Source: CALMFT01 sp041674565 (lineage in GTDB: Bacteria; Patescibacteriota; Gracilibacteria; Absconditabacterales; Absconditicoccaceae). From it: DNA of 64,000 nt. Below, in pieces: positions 1-10,500 of the stretch. Numbering within the stretch: the first letter of the stretch is position 1; the number at the start of each line of letters is the position of its first letter. The translations under genes and the position numbers were made by a program. The stretch lies in assembly GCA_041674565.1 (NCBI GenBank), contig JBAYVQ010000001.1:1-64000 (forward strand). Reading direction: 5' to 3'. The notes below the pieces were generated by a model that worked only from the letters and a program-made list of their open reading frames with translations, was not told the DNA's origin and ran no database searches.

Positions 1-1349
1 ATAAGTACTCAGATCAGACCTATCAAACTCAATATTTGTGATCTCAAGAGATCTCCTTTGCCGTACTCTACATCTTCTACCTTGGGTGGAAGATCAAAAG
101 GATTGATAAACTGATTACTATTGATTGCTATGTTTATGTAGGTACCTCCTACGTTTTCTACTAGCGGTTTGTATTCATTTTCAGGATCGATAACGATTAT
201 ATCTACGCCTTCCAGTAAGTATCTCAAGATCTCAAGTTTTACAGTAAATGATTTACCGGCACCAGAAGTCGCGAGTACTACTGCGTTGTGATTGGGCAGT
301 GAACCACCAAATCTATCAAATATCACCAAGCCGCCAGTATGAAGGTTAGCTCCGTACAAGATACCAGTGCTATCTACAAGATCCGAACTAACGAATGGGA
401 AACTACCCGCTAGAGATGTGGTAACCGCTGATCTATAAATACCCAAGTCATCAAGCATGATGGGCAAGGTGCTTGTCAATCCTTCGTCCATTCTTTGGGT
501 TGCGGGTTTGATACCGATACCAAATCAGCCTATCTTTTGTTCAAATCTTTTGCAATCTTCGACAAGTTTTTCGCTGTCGTTGTTGTAGATATTGATGTAT
601 GAAGACAGTTCAAAATATCTCTCTTCTTTGGTAGCAAGTTGTTGTCTGATATTTTCCACGTCATTGTACTCTACCTGTAGCTCGGAGTCCATCGTGATGC
701 CTTTGGATACGAGCTCTGACATCTCTGCTTTGAGCTGCGTGGCTCTTCTTTTGAGCATAGACTGGATAGCGCTATCGTCTGCTGGATATACGAAAAAGGT
801 CATATCCCATTTACCATAAAATCCAAGAATATCTCTTGTTCGTAAGAAATCGATATAAGAAGGGTAGTTGTTCAGATAATAGGTCTTGCCATATACGCCA
901 GAGATATTGAACTGGCCTCCTTGCACTTCTCGATAGGATGGAGCGATATGGGTCTTGTAACTCGCTGTGGCCGTGAGGAACTCCTTTTCTACATCCAACA
1001 AAAATCACCTGGTTTCACTATCTAACAATTTGTCACTATATTGATCGTCAGTAAGTTCCAGTAATTTGAGGACTTTTTCTTTGAGAGTGCCGTCCAATTT
1101 GGAAGATTTGTTATCTATGTTTTGGGTGTCATCCTTTGTCGCATTAGTTGCTGGTTTTTTACTGGGTACCAAAAATTCTGTAATCCTTTCGAAAAATCAC
1201 ATTTTTTTCTGATTATCTGAACTATTTGGATCATTATTTACAGCTATGTTATTGTTGGAGAGCTGCAAAGCATCCACTTTGGGATACCCACCTCCTACCA
1301 CAAAGATGGTATAATCAGTATCGAATATGATATTATTGAACGATTTCAT
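1..1349 (-). CDS. VirB4/TraC-type secretion ATPase, C-terminal core (3' end beyond the window)
   Basis: Hexameric ATPase of type IV secretion and conjugation machines, acting at the inner face of the membrane. The visible part reads openly from the ATG at 1347-1349 to base 1 when TGA is glycine. The N-terminal third is low complexity (Asn/Asp/Lys-rich), then comes a VirB4-like middle region. The Walker A loop TSGAGKSF and the following strand IIVIDPENEY lie about 400 residues in, near 180-270. The typical VirB4 N-terminal domain is not here; a matching protein is encoded separately at 6457-7164. The frame stays open upstream to TAA at 1434-1436 and would add a hydrophobic stretch, so the start is uncertain. 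The family call is firm; the substrate is unknown. Confidence 0.8.
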
Positions 1350-1451
1350 AAAGCCGAGAGTGAGAGTGTCCAAAGTAAAACATATGATCCATAGTATAAT
1401 GGGATTTGTGGGTTTTACAAGTTTTAGAGCGTTTTATCTTACAAACAGAAT

Positions 1452-1480
1452 TTGACAGCTGCGGGCGAAGTGGATATAAT
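1452..1480 (+). promoter_or_regulatory. Consensus sigma70-type promoter for mscS
   Basis: TTGACA at 1452-1457, a 17-bp spacer, then TATAAT at 1475-1480: a perfect match to the consensus. The predicted transcription start near 1487 leaves a leader of about 29 nt before the mscS ATG at 1516. It lies just outside the 5' end of the divergent VirB4 gene. Confidence 0.8.
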
Positions 1481-1515
1481 AAGGTTGCTTATGTTTTACT
1501 TTTTTTGGATGGATT

Positions 1516-2424
1516 ATGCAGTGATCGGACTACCTTTTGTTGGCTAGCTCTTCTACGAGTTTTTTGGGCGTCAATACCTCCAAAAATATATCAAGTACAC
1601 TCAATACTGCTAATAGCACGGCTGGGTTTCTGGTCGATAATCCTTTTGTTTCCAAACTGCTTTCGGTGCTGCTTGCTATTGCTGTAGCTTGATTCTTGAT
1701 CTGGCTCTCGAGGTGGATATCCAACTTCATCTCCAAGAAGATTATTTCTAATTTCAATGATAAGGATCCAGACTCAGTGACAAAAATAGGTACCTTGGCA
1801 TGAGATTTGGTATTTTACGCTATGGCGACATTTAGTGTTTATCTATGATTTAAGATAGTCTGAATTGATATCGGACTGATCGTATGAGGCCTTTCCATTG
1901 GTATCTGATTCGCAACCAAAGAAATTATCAGCAACTTGATTGCAGGTATTTTCATTTTTGCGACCAAAGATTACAAGATTGGTGATTTGATTGAGATGCA
2001 GGATAAACAGCTGCCAGGATGAGGCATTTTTGGTAAGATTGATGAGATTACTATCAGATACATTATCATTAAGACATTTGATTTGCGTAGGGTAGTGATC
2101 CCCAATATCCAATTTATGCAAAGCAAGATCAAGACGTATACCAACGAAGATATCATCAGGATGGATTTCACGGTAGCGGTGAATATGGGGTCCGATATAG
2201 ATAAAACCGTCCAATTGATGAAAGATGAGATCAATTCACTAGATTTCTTGTCCCATAGAGAGCTTACAGACGTACTGATAGAATGATTTGATGATAAGAA
2301 GATAACACTTAGGATATACTTTACCTTTGATCCCAACGGAAGAGTGCCTGGACACATTGCAAAATCCCAAGCAGAGTATAAGATACTGAAGTTACTAAGT
2401 ACACATAGTTTTAAGATCGTGTAG
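1516..2424 (+). CDS. mscS: Small-conductance mechanosensitive channel (MscS family)
   Basis: Pore protein that opens under membrane tension to release solutes during osmotic downshock. 302 residues. Hydrophobic segments lie at about residues 45-65 and 100-140. The pore-lining helix reads GLIVGGLSIGIGFATKE, the MscS signature, and two of its glycines are TGA codons. A soluble beta domain follows (GDLIEM, GKIDEITIRYI, VVIPNIQFM). The frame is closed upstream by tandem TAA codons at 1477-1482, so ATG 1516 is the first usable ATG. GGATGG just before it is only a weak ribosome-binding site. Stop TAG 2422-2424. A consensus promoter lies 36 bp upstream. Confidence 0.93.
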
Positions 2425-2490
2425 TTTTATCCAGTATTATTTATCCAATATTTGGATTGAAATTGTATATAAAATCACTATGTTGATTGC

Positions 2491-2521
2491 ATATATGGTT
2501 TACTACCAATTTTCCATATAT
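2491..2521. repeat. Inverted repeat in the gap between mscS and the next gene
   Basis: Arms ATATATGG (2491-2498) and CCATATAT (2514-2521) are perfect 8-bp complements around a 15-nt loop. It is the main structure in the 161-bp gap; a weaker hairpin of TCCAA/TTGGA arms sits near 2449-2461. There is no T tract, so this is a poor terminator and could equally be an operator for the gene at 2586. Confidence 0.35.
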
Positions 2522-2585
2522 ACCATTTCTTTCCGCAATACATCTATAACCCTGTTATTAGCTTATTTACCTTTAATGTAAGCCT

Positions 2586-3152
2586 ATGTTTTTGTTTGAT
2601 TTCGATTTATTACTTGATGAACTCAGAAATCATGAGAATCAAGATAAAAAAGAAGTAATTGAGAAGTATGAGAAGAACTTTGGACCAGTTACTGGTGGAG
2701 TTCAAGATCAGACCCGATATAAAGAGTACGTTAGTAACTTTGATGCTCTGGAGTACGCTATTCCTTTTGCATCAAAAGAAGATTTTGATTGGAGCTTATT
2801 GTGCCAACTTTCGGCAGCTTCGTTTAGCTCTGAGGTTGCATTGGATCCAAGTGATGAAGGTGTAGAATATGTTATTAGCGTGGAAAACGGTGGTCAAACA
2901 ATTGCTAAGAAAGTTTCTGAGTTATTTGGTTACCAGATTGATAGATTATTCAAGATTTACTGCGAAGAGCAGATGAATCTACAAAATCATATTTTTGAGA
3001 ACGAACAAGAAAAAACTGAGATAATGGCACAAAGAGACTATAAGTTGAGACAATGGAAATTGAGATTGGATCATCTGAAGACAAGAAAAGAAAAAGAAAC
3101 AGAACAAGCTGAAAGATCTGATAAATTGGGCAATCTTATGGACCAACTCTAG
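2586..3152 (+). CDS. Unknown acidic protein with a C-terminal coiled coil
   Basis: 188 residues, function not recognised. Acidic N-terminal half (MFLFDFDLLLDELRNHE), a central region with VISVENGG, and a highly charged C-terminal third (about 125-180, rich in Lys, Glu, Arg and Gln with heptad spacing) that should form a coiled coil. There is no signal peptide or TM segment, so it is probably cytoplasmic. It has no in-frame TGA codon; all its glycines use GGN. It follows mscS by 161 bp and precedes greA by 84 bp. No Shine-Dalgarno sequence is seen before ATG 2586. Stop TAG. Confidence 0.7.
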   Translation: MFLFDFDLLLDELRNHENQDKKEVIEKYEKNFGPVTGGVQDQTRYKEYVSNFDALEYAIPFASKEDFDWSLLCQLSAASFSSEVALDPSDEGVEYVISVENGGQTIAKKVSELFGYQIDRLFKIYCEEQMNLQNHIFENEQEKTEIMAQRDYKLRQWKLRLDHLKTRKEKETEQAERSDKLGNLMDQL

Positions 3153-3236
3153 TATATTGATTATTGATACAATACTTGATAACTACTACTAAACGCTGAT
3201 ATTACCATAGCTGCGTTTGTTTTTAATCCCTAATGC

Positions 3237-4082
3237 ATGACTTATTTCATGGCTACTGCAAAGAAAAAACCTACTCCTGTAAAAAAGACTCCCGCTAGCA
3301 AAGCTCCAGCAAAAGCTGCTGTAAAAGCGAAAGCAAGTCCTGCACCTGCAAAATCTGCTAAGCTTACAACAAAAGCAATAGTGAAACCTGCAAAGCAAGT
3401 GCCAATAAAAGAAAAAAAAGTGCCAGTTCAGGTGTCAACAAAACAAGTGAAGGCTCTTATCAAGGAGGAGACTGTACCCAAAAAGGAGAAAAAGGAAGAG
3501 ATTGAGAATGATGATAATGAAACTCAAGCAGAAGACACGAGAATGAGTTTTGAACTTGATGATGATATTGTTCCAGCGGATGAATCTGAGGAAGAAGATG
3601 GCTTTGTGGAAACGAAAAAGAAAGAGATATCCAGGACTGGTTATGATAAACTAATAGAAGAATTGAAAGATTTGGAGGAAGTTCAGATACCATCCGTAAA
3701 CGCTAGAATCAAAGAAGCAAGAGAATTTGGTGATCTTTCGGAAAATGCCGAGTATCAATCTGCTCTCAATGAAAAGCAGATGCTTGAGACAAGAATTAGT
3801 GAGCTCAAAGAAGCTATTGCTTTGTCTGTGGTGGTAGACACTGCAAAAAATAGTGATACTGTTCAATATGGTAGTACTGTTGCTTTTGAATTCCTTGATA
3901 CCCGTGAAACTACTACGGTAGTAATTATAGGATCAGCAGAAATTACCTACGAAGAGCAAGTAAGACATATCTCTTTTGACTCTCCTATTGGTACTGCCTT
4001 GGAAGGGAAAAAGGTTGGCGATGTATGTAAAGTAAGAGCGGAAAAAGGAAGATTTGATATAAAAATAATGAGTATCAAATAG
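3237..4082 (+). CDS. greA: Transcription elongation factor GreA with long basic and acidic N-terminal extension
   Basis: Rescues backtracked RNA polymerase by stimulating cleavage of the nascent transcript. The family core (about residues 125-281) has the coiled coil with the acidic tip EFGDLSENAEYQSA, whose Asp and Glu coordinate Mg in the polymerase channel, and a C-terminal FKBP-like domain (SPIGTALEGKKVGD). Typical GreA is about 158 residues; this protein has 281. The extra about 120 residues are a Lys/Ala/Pro-rich tail like histone H1 (about 5-75), then a strongly acidic stretch (about 80-122). The start could be ATG 3237 or ATG 3249. Stop TAG 4080-4082. Confidence 0.92.
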   Translation: MTYFMATAKKKPTPVKKTPASKAPAKAAVKAKASPAPAKSAKLTTKAIVKPAKQVPIKEKKVPVQVSTKQVKALIKEETVPKKEKKEEIENDDNETQAEDTRMSFELDDDIVPADESEEEDGFVETKKKEISRTGYDKLIEELKDLEEVQIPSVNARIKEAREFGDLSENAEYQSALNEKQMLETRISELKEAIALSVVVDTAKNSDTVQYGSTVAFEFLDTRETTTVVIIGSAEITYEEQVRHISFDSPIGTALEGKKVGDVCKVRAEKGRFDIKIMSIK

Positions 4083-4122
4083 TGGTTATAGTAGAAGTAT
4101 TTATCTTTTTCGTGATACTGAG

Positions 4123-4470
4123 GTGGCTAGAACAAACAAACAGGGTATCGCTGCTAAAAAGTCTCAGCAGGCAAAACAAGCTAGAAGGAGCAAAGGCCTC
4201 AAGAGATTTGAATATCCCAAAAGAAATCTGTGACTCCAGGAAGCAAAAGATTTGTGAGTCATAGGGGTACAAACAAACCCCAAAGGACATGATTATCATC
4301 GGTTCCTAAAGGGAAGAAGAATCTGCTGGGAGACGAGACTAAGAGTTGATAATGATTGATATAGATTGATTGTATTGCCTGGTGGAAGTACTGACTTTAC
4401 TGAAGTGATGCAATCTGGCTGGGTCAGAGGCAAGATACTCAAAAACGCAAGAAAAGGTAGCGCAAAATAA
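4123..4470 (+). CDS. Small, very basic protein of unknown function
   Basis: 115 residues from GTG 4123; the frame is also open for about 14 codons upstream. The first 35 residues are Lys/Arg/Gln-rich (ARTNKQGIAAKKSQQ). The rest contains QEAKDLG, KGHDYHRFLKGRR, RLIVLPGG and a Lys/Arg-rich C-terminus, suggesting nucleic acid or ribosome binding. Three glycines are TGA codons, so reading TGA as stop would break it. It follows greA by 40 bp. The TAA stop (4468-4470) falls in the loop of the terminator. I do not recognise the family. Confidence 0.6.
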
Positions 4471-4484
4471 TGCTACTTTTTTTT
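4452..4484. terminator. Hairpin terminator shared by two convergent genes
   Basis: GTAGC (4457-4461) pairs with GCTAC (4472-4476) around a 10-nt loop, followed by eight T on the plus strand; flanking A and T runs lengthen the stem. The TAA of the plus gene lies in the loop and the TAG of the minus vWA gene (4473-4475) lies inside the right arm. Confidence 0.75.
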
Positions 4485-5330
4485 CTTTTGGCGATGTATT
4501 GCAAGATGTTCCATAAAATGTTGCATACTCATTAGCGCTCCAAGTACAAGTACGAATAACCAGATAGCATAGTTTATGGGTAAGTTATGAGAGTGTGCTT
4601 GTTGAAGTAGGATCTGTTTTTGTTGCTTGGCTAATATATCTATGGTATCGTTATCTGTCGATGTTATTTGAAAGTATTCTCATATAGTCACTGGGTTAGT
4701 TTCGCCAGGAGCTGTATCGATCTGTATTCAGCTTATTACCAATTGTGTCGCATTGGGTTGTATATCGGTTCGCATGAGACGTTTTTTTGTGAGTTTTTGT
4801 AGTTCTTGATCGAGCTGCGATACTGCGATACCATTGTTTGCTCCGTTGTCTGAGACTACTAAGATTCTTTGCTTGGGGTGATCTGTGGCTGCAAGTAAAA
4901 CAAGATCTGTTATGGAGGTGCCAGACTTTTGTAAGGCGATATAGTTGTCACACGGTAGTGTTGCTTGAGACACGAGGCTATAGCAGTATCCAAACGAACC
5001 GATGCTGTGTATATTGTGAAGGAGGCGCAAGGCTGCATTGAGTCTCGTGGGATTCACGTCGGTAGACTGCATACTAAGCGAATCATCTAGTACAATTACG
5101 AAGCTGGGGCGATGTGTTTGCAATACTAGTCACAATGGAGTGATGGATATGGCAAAAATAATCCCACGCCACATGCTTTTTCGGGCTAGCTTCTTTGCTG
5201 AGTTTATATAATGCGCTGGTACCTGATAGGGTGATAAGAAGTAGCGGTCAATGCACCGTTTTCAGATTATCAATCATATACCTATGCATAGTGCTATCGG
5301 CCAATACTGAGGTTGTGTTACGAATAACAT
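4473..5330 (-). CDS. Membrane-anchored von Willebrand factor A domain protein (BatA/BatB-like)
   Basis: 285 residues. Two N-terminal hydrophobic segments (about 9-24 and 55-70), a vWA domain (about 72-210) and a C-terminal TM helix followed by the tail RQKKKK. The metal-ion site is intact: DDSLSM (D-x-S-x-S), the threonine in SGTSITD and the aspartate in VVSDNG. The layout matches BatA/BatB proteins, which sit in the membrane with the vWA domain between helices. The ATG is at 5328-5330, 13 nt after the stop of the six-TM gene, so the two are probably co-transcribed. Stop TAG lies inside the shared terminator. Partners and cargo cannot be told from sequence. Confidence 0.82.
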
Positions 5331-5343
5331 AGATGGATCAAAC

Positions 5344-6375
5344 TTAGTTTATGATAAGTACGTTTACGATAAGGTAGGATATACCGATCAGTAGTAAACC
5401 TCCAAATATATACAAGAGGTTTTTGCGCATTTTTTTGATGCCATCGTCTGTGTTCGAGTCAAAGAGCATGAGGTACGCTTGGTAAATGATGATGCAAAGC
5501 ACGAATAGTGCCGCAAAGCCAAGAAAGTAATTGATAATATTGAAGATAGTCTGGTAGTTTTGCGAATTGACACTAAGTAATCCATCGGTTTGCAAAAAGA
5601 TAGTTCAGGTGTTTTTGATAATATCTGCTTGTTTGCCATATACTGCTTCCACCATAGTTTTAGCTAGCAAGATGACAACTATACCCGTAACTGCAGATAT
5701 GATAATGGATTTCGCTTGTGCTGGAGCTTTATCACTTGGAGATGTGATAAACTGTATTGTTTTGACTAGTAGTAATACAAACATCCCACCCATAATGATG
5801 TACATTCACAATTTTATGAATGGATATATCAGGTTATTGTATATTTGTTGAGCGTATTCATTGAGTGATTTGTTTTCTGATAAGTTGCCGACAACACCAT
5901 AAAGGTTATTGAATATAAACTCTGCGCTAACGAATATGATTATCCCCACGATTCACCAAATGAAGTAGTTTACTCCTTTGTTTCTTTTCTCTTCGCTGTC
6001 GGAGATCATGATATCCATAAATCAAAAAATAGCTAACAAGACTGCCAGTATGATTACAATAGGGAAGACGTAGGTTTTGAAGAGATCTATCACAAATACC
6101 ACAATACCGTCCACTCATCCATATGGTGTATTAGTTTCTATATTTTCTTTTATGGGATCTATGGTTTCGTACAGTAGTTCATTAAAGTTTTGCTGTGATG
6201 GGCCGCCTTGTACTGGGTTGCCTTGCACGATGTCTATGTCTACTTCGTTGTCTATCGCGCTGTTGGGCAATGGATTTGCGAAACTGGTCCCGACAACGCA
6301 AAATACAGCAAGCATCGAGATTGCTAGCTTACTGCCTCGTGTCTTTGTAAATTTTTGTATCGTATGCAATGACAT
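5344..6375 (-). CDS. Secreted six-TM protein made of three pilin-like (VirB2/TrbC-like) hairpins
   Basis: 343 residues. A signal peptide (about 1-34, ending GTSFA) is followed by a polar linker and three helix-loop-helix units. Each unit has a hydrophobic helix, a short charged loop (SDSEEKRNK; SPSDKAPAQAK; DSNTDDGIKK) and a second hydrophobic helix. VirB2/TrbC pilins consist of one such hairpin, so this looks like a tandem triplication. It lies between the VirB4 N-terminal-like gene and the vWA gene, supporting a role as membrane or pilus component of the same machine; a VirB6/TrbL-type channel is the alternative. ATG 6373-6375, stop TAA 5344-5346. Confidence 0.7.
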
Positions 6376-6456
6376 TGGTAATACAAAAGAGACTAATGAT
6401 ATAGTCTATCATACTCAAATATCCCGAAATATGCAAATTTATAGCTGATATATGCC

Positions 6457-7164
6457 TTACTTTGCCGCAAAATTTGCTTGGGATTTGTGTAGGTTGGGAT
6501 TATAGATTTTGAAGAGTAATTTGATGGTATCGTCTCATGTGAGCTGCTCACACCCTACTCATACAGACCTGAGACCTTCTATAATGAGTGCGACCCTTGT
6601 GTCCAAGAATTTATTATTTATGGTAAATTGTCTATATCTTGCCATAATTTTTTCTGCTGAATTGCTGGCGTCTAGTGCATCAAGAAATTTTTGCCGTCGA
6701 GGCTTGCGTATCTGGGCGAAATCTTTTTCTGTGGTAGCATAGGGGATTACGACATAAAATTCTTTGGTATAGATCAGTCCTTCTTGTAGATTGATGTCTT
6801 CCAAAAATCTGTAGTACTGTTTTCCGTACTCTGCAAGGGTATTGTTTGATAGTGTTTTTACTTGATCTTTGAGGTAGTTGATGTAGTCAGTCAGATCAAG
6901 ATATGTGTTATGAACGATAATCTGAATAGGAAAGTCTAATCCATTGAGAAATCTCTTGTAACTATTGATGGCCATCGCTTGCTCGTCTGGCGATCTCAAA
7001 TCCAGATTGAGTCCTGTAGCCTTAACGACTGCCCTGAGTGATCCGTCATTCATAATAAGCGTGTCATTTCTAATTTCAGAAAATTTTAGCAATGACTCCG
7101 TGTTTGCTATCTTGGGAATGTTATTGTTTTGAAATTTTGACTTGTCGAAACCAAAGATGCTCAT
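6457..7164 (-). CDS. VirB4/TraC N-terminal-domain-like protein
   Basis: 235 residues from the ATG at 7162-7164 to TAA at 6457-6459. It begins MSIFGFDKSKF, has a strand-rich region (SLRAVVKATGLNLDL) and then the helical region typical of VirB4 N-terminal domains (EQAMAINSYKRFLNGLDFPIQIIV, read here only as the pattern of a helix followed by a strand). It has no Walker motifs. With the ATPase core at 1-1349 it would give a complete VirB4, so the ATPase appears divided into two polypeptides, as in some Gram-positive systems. The last 35 codons lie beyond a TGA glycine. Confidence 0.68.
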
Positions 7165-7191
7165 GAATGAAAACGCATAATTAAAACAATA

Positions 7192-7479
7192 CTATACATT
7201 GCCTATCCTAATATCCTTGATGATAATGTTCAAATGATAATGTTCAAGGAGTTTTTTCTGGATAGCTTTGATGATTTGCATCCTAGACACATATAACGCA
7301 ATTTTTGCTTCTTGTGATAACTGATTGACAAAGATCACGTGATGACGGTAGTGACAATGTGGTGCCTGTGGTAGCTGAAGAAGCTGTGACAAGATCAAGC
7401 CAGTTGTCTGCTCTACGATACCATCTTGCACACTTGCTTTATGAAGGTACTTATCAAAATAAGATCAAATATGAGCCAC
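7192..7479 (-). CDS. Small DUF721 (DciA)-like protein
   Basis: 95 residues. The start is taken as GTG 7477-7479, because only this start includes the full N-terminal helix and it lies just after a strong promoter. The pattern (helical N-terminus, VIFVNQLSQEAKIALYVSRM, then a basic helix and IKDIRIG) resembles DUF721/DciA proteins, whose bacterial members load the replicative helicase. The resemblance is weak and rests on pattern only. It is the first gene of a probable minus-strand operon running to the vWA gene. Stop TAG 7192-7194. Confidence 0.5.
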
Positions 7480-7493
7480 CGTATAGCAATTAT

Positions 7494-7522
7494 AGTATAA
7501 AACTATTGTTTCTCTATGTCAA
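7494..7522 (-). promoter_or_regulatory. Promoter for the 7479-4473 operon, inside the 3' end of the giant gene
   Basis: On the minus strand, TTGACA (plus 7517-7522), a 17-bp spacer and TATACT (plus 7494-7499). The predicted transcription start near 7487 is only about 8 nt before the GTG at 7479, so the transcript would be almost leaderless. The elements overlap the last codons and TAG of the giant gene. Confidence 0.7.
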
Positions 7523-10500
7523 GTAATGAGCCAAATTCTTGTAATCAAGGAGGAGGATTGGTTGTCAGTGCGTTGTTTGCTTGTATAGTTACTGATCAGC
7601 CGTAAATGATAGATTTGTACTTACTCCATCACGGTGTTTGTAGAAACCACGCTTGCAAAGACGATCTTCTTTTGTTGATGAGATCATCTAGGCCATTACC
7701 AACCACTGTACCTTGCACTAACAAACCTCATCACTCGCACCGTGTATTGGTCAGATTATTATTTATATAAGGGATATCTGATTGCAAGTTGCCTTTGGTG
7801 ACAACGACTCAATCGATCACTTGTATCTTGTCGCACGCTTTTGCAAAGATCACGTTGCCGTTTGGCACGACAAATAGATGACCTCACAAAATAGATCCAG
7901 ATAATTGTAAGTTACCGTTGCGCACTATGATGGTGCTGGATTTTGATATAGCTAGGGTAGTTTGGTCAAGAGTGGTATTACCCTCGTAGATAAGTATGTT
8001 TTCTCCAGGAACCTTTTTGGTAGCAGGCCCGTACTGTATAGTTTTGGTAGAGAGTTTGTCATACTTGGTAACAAACGTGTCTATGAGATAACTTATTGTG
8101 GGCGTTGGTCTGTATTTTGACAAGGTTAGTGGGGTTAATCTGATACCATATTGGGTAAGGATGTTTTGTTTTTTGGTATTGGAGCTGAAACCATAGAAGT
8201 TGGATAAGGCATCAGTTTGGTTACTGGATAACAGATTGCCTGCTTGCATAAGGTATGGTCTAGAGACGGTAAAATTGTATTCACATATCACCCTGTCAGA
8301 GCTATCCTCTATCAATCATGCGCCGTTCACAACTTTTTGTGTAAGATCTCAGGATTGGCTGCATACTGCATAATCAATCTTGTTGAGTTGTAGTTTGTAT
8401 TCTCCGTATACTCACTTTGTTATCCGACTTGCTAACTGGATACTGGACCTACCTATAACCTTTGCAGAAGGAGCGTTTCGTGCTTTGAGCAGAGTACTAT
8501 CAAATGTGTCGGTGTTGACGCAAGGTATGGTAAGTGTAGTGATAGGCTCTTTTGTGCCTAGCTTGCCATTGTACAGTGAGAAGGTACAAAATATCGTGTC
8601 TTGAGGTATTTTGCCAGGTTTACAATCTTTGGATGATGAGATAATCTGATTATTGGTAATGTCTCGCCAAAATGGGAAGAATTCACCTTCCATGATATTG
8701 GGGGAATCTACTGTGGTGCATTCTGGTGGACCATAAGCGCTATTAACATTGCTGCATAAACTTGCGTTTGTGAAATTACAGTTTGGTGAGCATGTCTTTC
8801 ATGCGAACCTGCCCGCCGTAATTTGTTTACTACTGCCATTGTCTTTGCCCAGGTCACAACTTTCTCATACTTCCACAATGTTGTTACCACAAACAGAGAA
8901 TGTATTTGGTACCACTCTACATGATATACACTGCAATCAAGGTATGGATGCGCTATTGTTTTCGCACTCTTCTCGTCACTCCAGTTTGCCGTTGCCACAT
9001 ACTGACCCTGTGGTCATCCTACACTCGACGCAATTTACTCAAGCTGGTAGGGTCGTGTTGCAATCGCAGTTTTCTCAAGGTTGTAATATGCCGTCTCCGC
9101 ATGTGGGATTGAGTTTGAATATCTTGCAGCGTATGCATCTTTCTCCTGCAGGCAATATGCCATCTTCTCCATCGCATTCTTCTCCAAGACTATATTCTGC
9201 CACGCCATTGTTATTACAGTAATTTGCGCCGCTGACTCAGCTTATATCATATAATCAGATATCTTTACTGTAGCTATTAAATTTGCCAGAAAATAGGAAG
9301 CAATTTGATTTACCACCCATGATAATATCTGAGTCTATGTTATCGTCATTACCTACTTTTCAGTATGTGAATACGTAGCCTGTCGATAAAACCGCCTTTA
9401 TTTTGTATGAACCAGTAGCTATATCTTTGAAAATATAATATCAGTTTTTGTCGGAATATGTGGTATCGACTACTTGTTCTCACGAACATGGAAGTAAATC
9501 TACTTGTATATTTTGTACTCCATTCTCTCCACTGTTTTGTATACCATTGAAGTTACTATCTAGCCATACCTTATCTCCAATATTATTCCCAGTGAGATTG
9601 TTCCATCAAGATGGATATATGGTGTGTTCTGATATATTGTTAGCGAGGTATTTGTCTTCCAGTATATTACTGATTACTTTATTTTTTATGGGAAACTTTG
9701 CTCCAGATACAATAGTTGCTTGGATGGTGATTGATCACGATTGAGAGGGAGATAAGACTCCAGAAAGATTCCATTGCAGTGTCTTTCCTGTATGGTTGGA
9801 TAGTAAGATGTGTGTCTTTGGATTGCTGTAGGAGATACTTGATCATGAATATATAAGATACTCTGATAGTGTGTCTTGTATTGTTGCTTTTTTGATAGGC
9901 ACGTTGCTGATATTTTGGTAAGCAAGAGTATATATTATTGTATCTGGTGCGACATAATATACTTTATCTGCTGTTTTGCTGACCATCATATCAGCTTGAT
10001 TGATTTGTATTTCTTTGGTGCAACTTGTGTAGTCTTTTACTAAAGTCTTATCCGTATTGTAATAGTTACAAGCCAGAGTAGCGACCAATTCTCTTGGACA
10101 ATACTCGATAGGATCAATACTATATTTGAAATCATTCGGTTGCACAAAGTTTATTTTTAGTGGTGTTATGTTCGTTTCTACGGCGCATATGTTCCCATTT
10201 GGTAAGGTCTTGTAGGGGCATTGTGAAATATTATACTGTGACGCATTGAAGCCAGTAAGATAATTGAATTTGTAATCAACTGTGCCGTTGACCACACACT
10301 GTGCAATATAAATACCAGCTTCGTTGATGTTATATGACCCACTATTTCAGGTGATGCTTCCAACAAGTTTCCCTTTTGTTCATCATGCGTAGAGGTGTAT
10401 CATGTAATTACTCACATTGTATCAGCTACACGAAAAACGATAAGATCATACCGTTAGGTAGGTTCCAGATTGATTTGATCATACGACGTTATTGTTTGGA

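Noticed and set aside
1350..1436. Upstream extension of the VirB4 gene containing a hydrophobic stretch
   Set aside because: Open frame but no ATG or usual start with a ribosome site; kept only as an uncertainty on the start.
5344..6375. Several separate small membrane ORFs or pseudogene fragments
   Set aside because: They are in one phase and separated only by TGA codons, which are glycine here.
8749..9222. Plus-strand ORF of 157 codons
   Set aside because: Antisense to the Cys-rich repeats of the giant gene, with Ser/His/Leu/Pro bias as expected from the reverse strand of Cys/Gly/Glu-rich coding; no promoter or family match.
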